Part shown: positions 22,904 through 32,534 of the stretch, one piece after another
Numbering within the stretch: position 1 is the first letter of the stretch
Layout: each line of letters opens with the position of its first letter
DNA from: Kalmusia sp. IMI 367209
Taxonomy: Eukaryota; Ascomycota; Dothideomycetes; Pleosporales; Didymosphaeriaceae
NCBI GenBank assembly: GCA_027946365.1
Contig: JAPEUQ010000013.1
Location: 868,001-932,000 of the forward strand
DNA: 64,000 bases
Direction of reading: 5' to 3'
The notes under the pieces: generated by a model
Told to the model about the DNA's origin: nothing
Seen by the model: the letters and a program-made list of their open reading frames with translations, nothing else
The model's database searches: none
Position numbers and translations under genes: made by a program

Positions 22904-25166
22904 ATGCCTCTTCAACCGCTGAGCCCATATCAATCTTTTAGTCGTGATCAATTTGATCCCACTATCTCCAGGCGAAGCGAAGAAGTTGATACATTCAATG
23001 ATCTAACTCGTACGCATCCGAGCTCCGCTTCCGCGACACATGGCCAAAGTGGGGCTGCACCCAATTTTAGGGGCTCAACTGAGTCTGATCCTTTTATTGC
23101 CTCAAAGCCAAATCATATGGAAAATCGTTCAGAGTCAATGTTGACAGGGCACATGGCGCACTCCACGATCTCATTCGAGAACCATGACCTCGATGTAAGT
23201 AACGAGACTGAACCGTCGGGGGAAGTCGCCTTCCAAGGGCTCTCCTTCGCTCTGGAAGATTTGGTGGTCCGAATTAGCGTGCATCATGCTTAGCACCATC
23301 GCTCTTACAGGTCAGTAAACTTACAACCATCGCATGATGTAAATGTTCTAACCATGTAACAAACAGTCATCATCGTAGTGTTGGTCAAGTTTGACCAACA
23401 ATCCCTACCCGATTGGCCACTTCAAATTACTCTTAACTCCTTTGTCGCCTTTTTTGCCACGATAGCGAAAGCCTGCTTTATGATACCAGTCTCAATAGCT
23501 ATAAGTCAAGCACAATGGAGTTGGTTTCACCGGAATAAGCCGTTGTATGATTTTCAACTTCTCGATCAAGCTAGTAGAGGATCTTGGGGCTCCATGGTTT
23601 TGATATCTCATGTACGATGGGGTCATTTCGTGGTTTTGGGAGCGCTGCTCACCATCGTCAGTGCTCTCACTTCTCCAGTCACTCAACTAGCTATCAACTA
23701 TCCAGTGCGAAATGTATCGACTCAAGAGGCAGCTACTGTTGCGGCCGTATATAACATTACAAGTCCAGGGAACGGTATTGATCGCCGCTCACGTACCGCT
23801 CTTGTCCTTGGCACAATATCAAACAGTATGATGCCACCTCTTGTTACTTGCACAACGGGGGAACTGCACGTTCACCACATTCGAGTCTCTAGGAATGTGT
23901 ATGCAAGCAATGAACATAACCTCACAACTCCGCATTGAAAAGTTCGAGAACCCAGGTCCGATGTCAATGGCTCTAACGAATGATCCCGAGGGCTCCACGA
24001 TCACTTCTGGAGAAACAATATGGAAGGCGTCACTCCCTGAGCGCGACTTTGAGCTGATCCATCAAACCAACATGGCTGCGCTTAGCGATATGTTCAACTG
24101 GAACGATACTTCCGCTTTCAGAAACGATTCCAACTTGATGCAGACGAGGGTTGCGTCATTATTCTTGATCTATACGACGCCAATCATCTACAATGATACA
24201 TGGCAGAATGGAGATGACACACCCACCGTTCAGGATCTTCTGACAGGTCTTCCCGAGTTTCGCCATGAGGCAATGGAGTTCATCTTTCACCTGTGCGTTC
24301 AAAAGTTTGACACAAAGGTAACCAAAGGAAAAGAGCAAACAAAGCTCGTGGACACGAAAACGGAGCCTATTGGACGAGACTCTTCCTTTGAACTTAAGAT
24401 GAATTGCACTTCCCTCCTGGGTCCGTACTCTACAGCATGCCCAGCTCAGAAGACTCATTGGAACGACACGCTTACCCTTAGCGGGTCTCAGAATATAAAC
24501 AACAGCGTTTCAGCTTCGCAATTCACTGCAAACTACCGCGGCATGGAAGAAATCGCTCGTGGGATCAAGATGTATCTACCAGGATATGGTCGTGCTACTT
24601 TTCAAGATGCCCAAGTTCATTTCGGTGGCGAGAGCAATTTCTTCGAAAACTTTGTCAAGGACGTTCTATTCACAACACAGAACCTTAAAAACTCGACTCT
24701 TCGGACAGAAGGAATTCAAAGATTCTATGAAAGAATAGCCGTTTACCTCTCACTTACGTAAGTCGTGATCGCATCCACTACGTTATACAATTGTGACGCT
24801 GACATTCACAGTCTTCGCGAGGTGAAGGCTGATGGGCCTCAAAACTCCTTCAATATGTCGGGCATAGCATGGAAGGAAGAGACCTATGTCCAAGTCAAAT
24901 GGGGGTGGATCACCTTCCTCGCCTTGGAAATATTTGCTGCAGCGATCTTTCTAGCTGTCACCATTATCGCCGAAATCAGTGGTAGTAGAGGTTCCGATAG
25001 CGTTTTACCGGGGCTTAAAGACTCGGCTTTGGCGCATTTAGTCGCTTTAAGCATCGAATGTCGTGCTGCACTAGGAGGCGAACTACAGCAAATAGATGAG
25101 TTAAAGGACAAGGCTGTGAAGCTCAAGGTGAGATTTAGTGGCAATCAGGTTGTTCCTAGTACTTAG
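22904..25166 (+). CDS. DUF3176-family membrane protein, frame broken by one base
   Basis: Exons 22904-23194, 23238-23310, 23367-24757 and 24812-25166 splice with GT...AG introns of 43, 56 and 54 nt. Exon 2 restores the family's membrane start (WWSELACIMLSTIALT), exon 3 opens VIIVVLVKFDQQSLPDWPLQITLNS, and the C-terminus has the last membrane segment (WITFLALEIFAAAIFLAVTII). Four membrane segments and an extracellular, N-glycosylable, Cys-containing loop match DUF3176. In exon 3 the expected CxTGNCTF motif is split: TCTTG is read in one frame and NCTFTTFESLG in the next. The change falls in GGGGG at 23857-23861; four Gs would restore it. Exon lengths sum to 2110, one more than a multiple of three. 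Either a young pseudogene or a base-calling error. Confidence 0.85.
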
Positions 25167-25530
25167 TATATAAAGCTGTATAGACTGAATTTGCATCTTT
25201 CATCTTACATATCGTATGAGCACTGATTTTGGACACACCATGCCTAGGGGAGATATGTAAGATCAGAGTAATAAACATTGAACTACAATTAATGAAATAT
25301 CCATAGGTGTACCATTCGGGTTAAATCATCTTCATGGACAACACATTATCGGGCGCAGAAGATATGGTAACCACAATATCTACGAGCATAAATTTCAGAA
25401 CCTAACCTCGCCTTACACAATTGACTTTAAGTGTGCACTTGCTGGAGAACTTGTGTAAACAAAACCAGATCTTTGAAATAGTGGCACATGATAGACTCGG
25501 CGATAAGTTCGATTCCTCTACATTGACATG
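25167..25530. other. Convergent intergenic stretch
   Basis: These 364 AT-rich bases lie between two convergent genes and should hold their 3' ends. GTTCGATTCC at about 25507 resembles a tRNA T-loop but has no matching stem. Confidence 0.4.
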
Positions 25531-25938
25531 CTACTCATCCTTTCCCCACATCCCATTAACCATGACATAAGTCACGTCGTTGAATTCCTGCACAGTCAAC
25601 TCGTGGGCCAGTATAAGTCTCACTGCATATGGCGTCGCAGTGAAAGAATCGATATCCAACTTTCTATCCTGTATAACCTGCGCAATATGGCATAGGACCT
25701 TTGCTACAGGAAATGGCCGGGCGGCACGATACGTGCAATGGGTAGTATCTTCGTGCAGACTTGTGATGACGATGTCGACGGCTGGTGGGCCTAAATACTC
25801 TTGATGCCCAGATGCGGCGCATAGTTCGCCTGTCTTTGGATCGTAGTATTTGCCATCGACGACTGGTGTTTGAGCCGTGGAGTGCCAGCCTGGAGTGTGA
25901 AGTGGCTGGTTGTGGGAATCTTTGATCGTGGTAGACAT
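25531..25938 (-). CDS. Small hypothetical protein, 135 aa
   Basis: Single exon with ATG at 25936-25938. The protein has protein-like composition: an N-terminal polar part (HTPGWHSTAQTPVVDGKYYDPKTGEL), then a mixed alpha/beta region with VDIVITSLHEDTTHC, PVAKVLCHIAQVIQDRKLDI and LAHELTVQEFNDVTYVMVNGMWGKDE. There is no signal peptide or membrane segment, so a cytosolic location is likely. I do not recognise a family. It stands alone, convergent with the DUF3176 gene, with more than 1 kb of gene-free sequence upstream. A longer coding region through an upstream exon cannot be excluded. Confidence 0.55.
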   Translation of the reverse strand: MSTTIKDSHNQPLHTPGWHSTAQTPVVDGKYYDPKTGELCAASGHQEYLGPPAVDIVITSLHEDTTHCTYRAARPFPVAKVLCHIAQVIQDRKLDIDSFTATPYAVRLILAHELTVQEFNDVTYVMVNGMWGKDE

Positions 25939-27091
25939 GAAGATGAATAATATGATATATTAGGGGTGGAGAGGACGATTTTGCAAGCTTTGAAATAACC
26001 CGGCAATGTTGGCTGTAGAAGGTGGATGGGACAGGCAATATGTCATAGGCTAGGCAACAGTACCAATGACTTGGTTGAGCGTATTTTTGGACTAATCACT
26101 GCCGTCGAACCTATCGCCATCCATTCATGTTAATATGGAAAATCGGAGCATACGAAGAGAAAGCTCGACACCCTTATAGATTAAATGGTAGTGATTCACG
26201 GCCTACAATGACTCAACAAAGCTTATTGCAAGATCTGGGTAAAAATTCTGCATCTTGCATGCCAAATCTGGTCGTATCAAGAGTTCGAACTAGTAAATGA
26301 ACATTCTCAAACCTCGATATGTTTACCACACTAAGTCCAAACAGCACTGAAAACATAGGGCCCTTGACCGTAGCGCTTGTAGATCAACCTCTCTGCAGAT
26401 CGGAGAAGTGACACACTCCCCGAAAGCATCCACGCATCAGATAAGATGCGCTCTTCCCAATGGAGAAGCTCCACGTTCCCCGATGGATATGTTTCACGCT
26501 TTCCGACGAATCTTTTGGCATACAAACAGACACATGCAGGGCTTTTTTGAAATTATCATGCTCAAAATATGACCAATGATACGGCAACACAGTCACTACC
26601 GGCTTACTATAATTAGCTAGCCTCCTATACAAACGTAGTGTGACGAGCGATGACTGTGAGCACGCTGTTTCCCCCGATTAATACATGTTAAACTGAGGGA
26701 ACAGCATTAATAGTACGTCTAGGTGTATTGTCAGACTAGTGCTAGTTCTAGAAGTCGCATGCGAACCCACAAGCGCTGTTTCCGGCAATCACATGCGAAC
26801 CTATGACTCCTATTCCAGCAGCAAGGCTTCACTACGTTTGGGCTGACGCCATCTCGTTGGTTTTCTTACAAAGAAGACCCGGTTAAAGCGGGCCAAGAAC
26901 CAGGTCCTCTACGCAAAATCCAGTGTTGTGGGGCCAGCTCAGTTGTAGTGGTTGTACATTAGAGCGTTGCACATATCACATCTTAAGTAATTTATTACAT
27001 TGAAAGTATAAAGAGCTTCTCCCATCCTCTTACATTACGCCGGCACTCCTCACCTTGCTCTCGTTCTCAAGACATTTCTGGTTCGCACAAC
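25939..27091. promoter_or_regulatory. Divergent intergenic region upstream of O-methyltransferase
   Basis: These 1,153 bases lie between divergent starts. A TATA box, TATAAA at 27007-27012, lies 80 nt upstream of the O-methyltransferase ATG. Near-duplicate words, gtcgcatgcgaacc at about 26754 and aatcacatgcgaacc at about 26789, may be a short direct repeat. No gene was seen. Confidence 0.45.
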
Positions 27092-27931
27092 ATGTCCGGT
27101 CCTTCACCACTCAAAGCTCCACAGCATGTACGTGAGCTCCTCTCTCAGCTCCACAAAAAGTCTCTAGAGCAGGAGGCCGCCATCTCCACTAACGGCAAGG
27201 TCTTCTATTCAGAAGTTTTGGGTGATCTCGAGGACAAGATTTCCGATGGAGACCCAAAGGACGAGTTTGACAGGGTGATGCTAGACAAATTCATCGCCTT
27301 GGATGAAGATAAATGTCATTTCATGTATCAATTGATCAACGCCATGGGAGCTACGAATATTGTCGAGGCCGGAACTAGCTTTGGCGTCAGCACCATCTAC
27401 CTCGCGCTCGCTATCGCTCAGACCAAGGCTGCTACCGGTAAAGAAGGCATAGTCATCGCTACGGAGAAAGAGCCGGAGAAAGCGAAGATCGCTCAAAGCT
27501 ACTGGAAACAGTGTGGCGGAGCGGTAGAGGAGCAGATCGACCTAAGGGCAGGAGATTTGCTCGAAACCTTGAAGCAAGGCCTTCCCAAGATTGACCTTTT
27601 ACTTCTTGACAGTAAGTCTAGTTGTTTGCCTTTCCTCTCTGTATTGTTCCTCCAGGGTTATATTTTACAACACATGTTTCTGTAATTCTTTCTTTAGGAT
27701 TGTATCTAATGTGCTGTTATAGTTTGGTCAGTGCTCGCGCTTCCAACCCTGAAGATAGTCCAGCCCAGTCTGAGACATGGTGCCGTTGTTCTCACAGACA
27801 ACACAATATCCAGCGCGGACGGCTACAAAGATCTGCTGGCGTATCTACGAGCACCCGATAGCGGCTTTCAGAATGTGACCCTGCCTTACACCAATGGCTT
27901 CGAAATGAGCGTGTATCTACCGGGGAACTAG
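27092..27931 (+). CDS. SAM-dependent O-methyltransferase (class I, COMT-like)
   Basis: Two exons, 27092-27611 and 27723-27931, flank a 111-nt intron with GTAAGT donor and TATAG acceptor; they give 242 residues and restore LLLLDIWSVLALPTLK. The SAM-binding motif I is IVEAGTSFGVSTIYLA, followed by IATEKEPEKAKIAQ (the acidic residue for the ribose) and DLLLLD (the metal and catalytic region in this family). Length and motifs match the methyltransferase 24 / O-methyltransferase family 3 type, which methylate small phenolic or catechol-like substrates, often with Mg2+. The substrate is unknown. No biosynthetic genes adjoin it, so it does not look like part of a metabolite cluster. The enzyme should be cytosolic. 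The TATA box upstream at 27007 supports this start. Confidence 0.9.
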
Positions 27932-29304
27932 CGTGCTTGAATTGCACCTTTGGAATCGTGGAAAAAGGTCACGTGGGAAATCGGAAGCATTTTCTCTTCA
28001 GATGTATAAGGCGCTCAACCATCAGCGAAGGCACCAATACCCACACTCAACGTGTGGGCAAGAAGGAAATTGTGCTCTCATACTTGCGTTACTTGCCTTC
28101 CATTTGATAATTATTATGATGATCCCCAATTTTTGTAGATCCCTTTCGCTGTGTTCACGTCCGCTATCCCACGCACTCGTAACCCGCCTCTACCTAGGTA
28201 CACATCTACGCATCGCTGTTCTCCGAGCGCGGAAATTCCATCGCACGTCGCAGTTCCCTATCCGATATCTGTAGCCGAACCTCTTACCCGGTATACCTTC
28301 TCCATCCGAACGGTCTTTGTACGACGCTCGCTTACGCCTTCCCCGCACCCCAGACCTCCACTCAGCGTCCCCGTACCTCCACCCACCTCCACAAAGCAAC
28401 ACTGCACTATTTACTCTGCAGCCAATCATGTGCAAACATTCTTGTGACAAACAAGGCATGCCGAGACACGACGTCAAAGCCTCCACGCGCGGGTGGTGCC
28501 ACTCGGCGCACGTCAACTCGTGTTTCTCCTCGTGTTATCCAAACACCGAAGCCGAGGGCCTGCCTACCAGTTGTGCCGGCAACACCTGCCCCGGATCTCG
28601 GTCGCGCAGGTAAAGCGAAGCACCATGCAGATGCATAAGCAGAATCGAGTATATGGTTGAAAGAGGCATGTGACGTACGAGTGGCTTGTCGTTAGAGACT
28701 ATATGTCTACCCCGCGGTGGTCAGAAAGTGACAAGTTCCTCAACGACATCGCACCAGCTATGAGAAGGAAGCCTATAGCGGACATCGTCATATGCATCAC
28801 TGCCAAGCGTGACAAGGAGCTACTACCAGTCGATCTCGCGGGTACCATACAGCTTGGGGACTAGAGACAGGAGCTTGAAAGCTAGAGTCAAGAGCTATCT
28901 TGCTACAAAGGTCATCGGGTGGTCATCGCGCCGAGGAGCTAGCCCACCACCTATACACTCAACGTTGCCTCGCGACAATCTTGAATTTGGTCTTTGAACT
29001 TCTTCATACGACGCCTTCGCACACAGATCCACCGATTTCGGGGCCCGAATAGCAAATTCCTGCCACGAGGCTTCCGCGTGGCGTGCAATTTCTCCCACGC
29101 GACGTTCACGCCTATCGGAGTCCGGACACACAATTACCTTCCTCCATCCTTCAGTGGTGCTTACAGTTCTCTCTGCTCCAACCTCGTCGCCGACATCGGA
29201 GTCCGTCCGAGCATACAACCGTATTTCTGTGTCCCCTACACAGTACTGCAGCTGCAACTTGCAATTGTACCACCCATTTGCAGCTCTTACATCCTCTTTT
29301 CAAG
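27932..29304. other. Intergenic stretch with coding-like relic
   Basis: Lies between the O-methyltransferase and the MFS transporter. A coding-like patch occupies about 28444-28864 (listed separately). The rest shows no gene; the final part is likely the transporter's promoter and leader, rich in CT and ACC words. Confidence 0.4.
28444..28864 (+). pseudogene. Possible gene relic of unknown family
   Basis: Three neighbouring stretches read like protein in different frames: a Pro/Thr/Arg-rich one at 28444-28638 (ACRDTTSKPPRAGGATRR), a short one at about 28640-28690 (ESSIWLKEACDVRVAC) and one at 28673-28864 (SDKFLNDIAPAMRRKPIADI, then ITAKRDKELLPVDLAGTIQ). No GT...AG choice that I tried joins them into one open frame, and no good start codon precedes the first. 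They may be exons of a decayed gene, or chance. I do not recognise a family. Confidence 0.25.
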
Positions 29305-31023
29305 ATGGAGAAGCCTGAGGTACTTGCGCGCTCCATCTCCTCCAATTCCAGCCCCCGAAACAATTCTTCCAAAGACGGCACGATTGCTTACGATGGCAAG
29401 CATACCACTCGATTAGAGCAGATTGCCCGCATAGATGCGCTGGCTACTGGGTCGGACGTCACCTGGGAGTCGTTCGCGCATCTTGATGAGAAGAAGATTC
29501 TGCGCAAGATGGATCTGCGTCTGATTCCTATGCTTGCACTGCTCTACCTTCTGTCCTTCCTCGACCGTGGCAACATCGGTAATGCTAAGATCGAAGGTCT
29601 TGTTGAAGATCTGGGCATGACTGGCCCACAGTATAACTGGTGCTTGACAGCTTTCTTCTTCACGTACGCGGCTTTTGAGGTTCCGAGCAATCTGCTACTG
29701 AAAAAGTTGAGGCCAAGCATTTGGCTACCAAGTATTATGGTGGCGTGGGGCATTGTAATGACCTTGATGGGTATCGTGCAGAACTACCATGGTTTGTTGA
29801 TCGCGCGTATCTTCCTGGGTGTAACAGAGGCTGGGTAAATATTTGACGTCAAGAGAGTGATCCTGACTAACGAAACATCAGATTGTTCCCTGGAGTAGCT
29901 TACTACATCACTATGTGGTACTGTCGTCACGAGGCTCAGTTTCGGCAAGCTCTTTTCTTCAGCGCTGCCTCCATCGCCGGAGCCTTCTCTGGCTTGCTCG
30001 CATTCGCTATCTCTAAGATGGATGGTATCGGCGATCTCGAGGGATGGCGCTGGATCTTCATCCTTGAAGGCATCTTGACTGTAGTAGTTGCGGTCATCGC
30101 CTACTTTACGCTCTTCGACTTTCCAGAGACTGCAAGCTTCCTGACGGAGGAAGAGCGCGCCTTCGTCGTATTTCGTTTGAAGTACCAAGGACAGCAGAAA
30201 GACGACAACGTCAGGGTTGCTCAGGATGATACCTTCCAGTGGAAGTATGTCAAGGCTGCATTTTTGGATTGGCAGATCTATATCTCCATTTTGGTGTACT
30301 GGGGGATCGTGTGTCCCCTCTATGGTATCTCACTATTCCTGCCGACCATCATCAGAGGGCTTGGATACTCTCGCGCGGAAGCCCAGCTCTTGACGGTACC
30401 CATTTACATTACAGCATCGGTCCTTGCTATTGCCACGGCGTGGACGAGTGATAGATTTGGGAAGCGGTCTCCATTTATCCTGGCCTGTCTCGGCATTATG
30501 GCAATCGGTTTCATCATGTGCATCTCGACGGGTACACCCGGAGTGGTGTATGCCGGAGTGTTCATTGCGGCGGCCGCTCTGTATCCAGCCTTCCCTGGAA
30601 ATATCACCTGGCTATCCAACAGTAAGTTTTTCCTCGTCTGCTCCAGTGACCTGTCAACTGATTCCATCCAGACCTTGCTGGCTCGACGAAGCGTGCCACC
30701 GGCCAAGCTATCCAAATTGCTATGGGCAATCTTGCTGGAGGTACGTTCTTAAAGCGAAACAGTCATGATTTCTCTAACAATTTCCAGCCATGGCTTCCAA
30801 CTTCTACCGATCGAAGGATGCGCCCCGCTACATTCTCGGGCATGCGCTCGAGCTCGGCTTTATCTGCTTGGGTATTCTTGCCGGTTTGGTGCTGGTATTT
30901 AACTACCGCAGGATCAACGCAAAGCGGGAGAGGCAAATGGCGGAGGGTGTCCACAGCGGATATACCCCAGAAGAGCTGAGTGCGCTTGGAGATCGTGCGG
31001 TCAACTTCCGGTACTTCTTGTAG
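29305..31023 (+). CDS. MFS transporter, allantoate permease (Dal5) type
   Basis: Four exons, 29305-29834, 29882-30621, 30672-30740 and 30788-31023, with introns of 47, 50 and 47 nt, encode 524 residues. An acidic cytoplasmic N-terminus of about 75 residues leads into IPMLALLYLLSFLDRGNIGNAKIEGL, the first-helix signature of the anion:cation symporter family. The motif ARIFLGVTEAGLFPGVAYYITMWY follows and helices continue to FICLGILAGLVLVFNYRRIN, so 12 membrane spans are expected. GWRWIFILEG and the loop DRFGKRSP match family motifs. Members carry allantoate, nicotinate, pantothenate, biotin or other organic anions into the cell with protons. The substrate cannot be read here. No catabolic genes sit next to it. 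ATG at 29305 is the likely start. Confidence 0.93.
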
Positions 31024-31256
31024 TTGAAGTCTACGTTCTATCAGAAGAACGTTCAGATAGTAATGAACCTCTTGTCTTACCTCGTGAAAGTGTTTGATGA
31101 GTATCATCGCTCGATATGCAGAATCACACCTGTACGTCGTAGCCTAGCGACATTATTGTGTTGTTTCAAAGCTGCGCACGTAGGCTCGGCGAGCTGCCAG
31201 TATGCTGCTTTACCGCAGCCCATACATTGTCGCTTCCAAAACTCTTTCAGTCGATC

Positions 31257-32006
31257 TCAGTAATCTTGTATGCCTGTCTCCCCAGTAAGCACCTTCTCTT
31301 TGCCCTCCCCATCTGTGTCGAAATCAGACTCCATGCTGTCAAAGTATGCGTCCTGGATGTCTCTTTCCTCTTCCGGATCATCGTATTTGTCGCTTCCATC
31401 CACCTTCTTGTAATCAAAATCATCATCATCTCCCCTCAGAAAGCGCTGCGTCATCTCATCAACCCACCACGCTTTGCCCTCTTCCTTCGACATTGGCACC
31501 TCGTCCTTATCAGCCTCCCGTATTTCTCCCTGAGGTCCACGGATATATGTAAACAGCGAAGCGGGGTTCGGATGATTGAGGGCCTCCTTCTTCGCCTCTA
31601 CGCGCCACAGGTCCGTAGCCATCTGTCCTGAGAAGCCCTTTCTCTGACCCTCGGCTTCGCGCTCGGCGGCTGTCTGGAAGCGACGAATGAGGCGATCGTA
31701 GAGGAGCGGATCGGCGAGCTCGAGGGAGGAGTCGTTGAAGTACTCGGGGTGTACATCCAGATAGCGCTTGCGCCTGTTCTTCGCTTTGAGTTTGCGAGAG
31801 CGCTCTTCTCGGTATTGGGCAATGTCATCATCTTCCATATGTACATCGCGACTTTCCACTTTGCGCATATCCTCCATGGGCGCTGGACTTGAGAGGTCGT
31901 TCACAGTGCCATTCAGGTGCGCGCTCGCGTTCGGCGTTGATCCCGGGTGGCCGTTGCCAGGCCGGATCGCGAGCGACTGCATATTGGGGTTCCGCAGGTA
32001 CGGCAT
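31257..32006 (-). CDS. CCDC97-like protein (DUF2052)
   Basis: Single exon, 249 residues. The central region (RRKRYLDVHPEYFNDSSLEL, DPLLYDRLIRRFQTAAEREA) matches the DUF2052 / CCDC97 family, where a charged helical block is followed by a tract with many acidic residues; here the last 60 residues are rich in Asp and Glu (RGDDDDFDY, EEERDIQDAYFDSMESDFD). Human CCDC97 is found with the SF3B splicing complex, so a nuclear role in splicing is the best guess, but that is knowledge of the family rather than of this protein. A disordered N-terminus of about 50 residues precedes the domain. It shares a 528-bp divergent promoter with the gene at 32535. Confidence 0.8.
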   Translation of the reverse strand: MPYLRNPNMQSLAIRPGNGHPGSTPNASAHLNGTVNDLSSPAPMEDMRKVESRDVHMEDDDIAQYREERSRKLKAKNRRKRYLDVHPEYFNDSSLELADPLLYDRLIRRFQTAAEREAEGQRKGFSGQMATDLWRVEAKKEALNHPNPASLFTYIRGPQGEIREADKDEVPMSKEEGKAWWVDEMTQRFLRGDDDDFDYKKVDGSDKYDDPEEERDIQDAYFDSMESDFDTDGEGKEKVLTGETGIQDY

Positions 32007-32534
32007 GCTCCTTTAAAGCGCAACGAGGAAAAAGGTCAAGGTCATGCGGAAGACGTAAGCAAAAGATGTCAAGATGTCGAAGCCAAACAGGCGCGATTGG
32101 TAATGACGCCACAGCTCGCGCCGTCCCCACCAAAACACGCTATACCCGAAGCGCTGCCGGCGAGATGAACTGCAGTCGGTGTTTCATCCATGCTTCAAAC
32201 AAATCCGCCATTAATCGCTGCGACAACAGTTGTCCTTCTCGCTAAACTCATATCAAAGTCGCTCTCTGAATTTTCCGGCCGCCCTTTGCCCACTTTCTTC
32301 CTACGTTCTCTCCATCCGTCTGACCTAGTCGTGCGGGTCAGCGGTCCGTAATAGCGGAAAGAAGAACGTTTTTCTCTTAGTTTTCTTGTGCGATTAATTT
32401 TTTTGACAAAGATAGATTTGGTTTCTGGATACCACGTTGCGGTGTTGTGATACCCTACGAAAGAATACTGTTTGAGAGCAGATAGAAAGAGCACGGAAAA
32501 AGAATCGTACTGGCAGCATACTTAATATTGCGCT
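32007..32534. promoter_or_regulatory. Divergent promoter, CCDC97-like / spermidine-synthase-fold gene
   Basis: These 528 bases lie between the two start codons and must drive both genes. An AT-rich patch with a T-run lies at 32390-32405. No other gene or repeat was seen. Confidence 0.5.

Noticed and set aside
25495..25530. tRNA-like T-loop (GTTCGATTCC)
   Set aside because: The flanking bases do not form a T-stem, and no D-arm, anticodon arm or acceptor stem can be drawn upstream.
27092..31023. Secondary metabolite cluster around the O-methyltransferase and MFS transporter
   Set aside because: No backbone synthase, cyclase or pathway regulator lies nearby, and the transporter is a Dal5-type nutrient permease.
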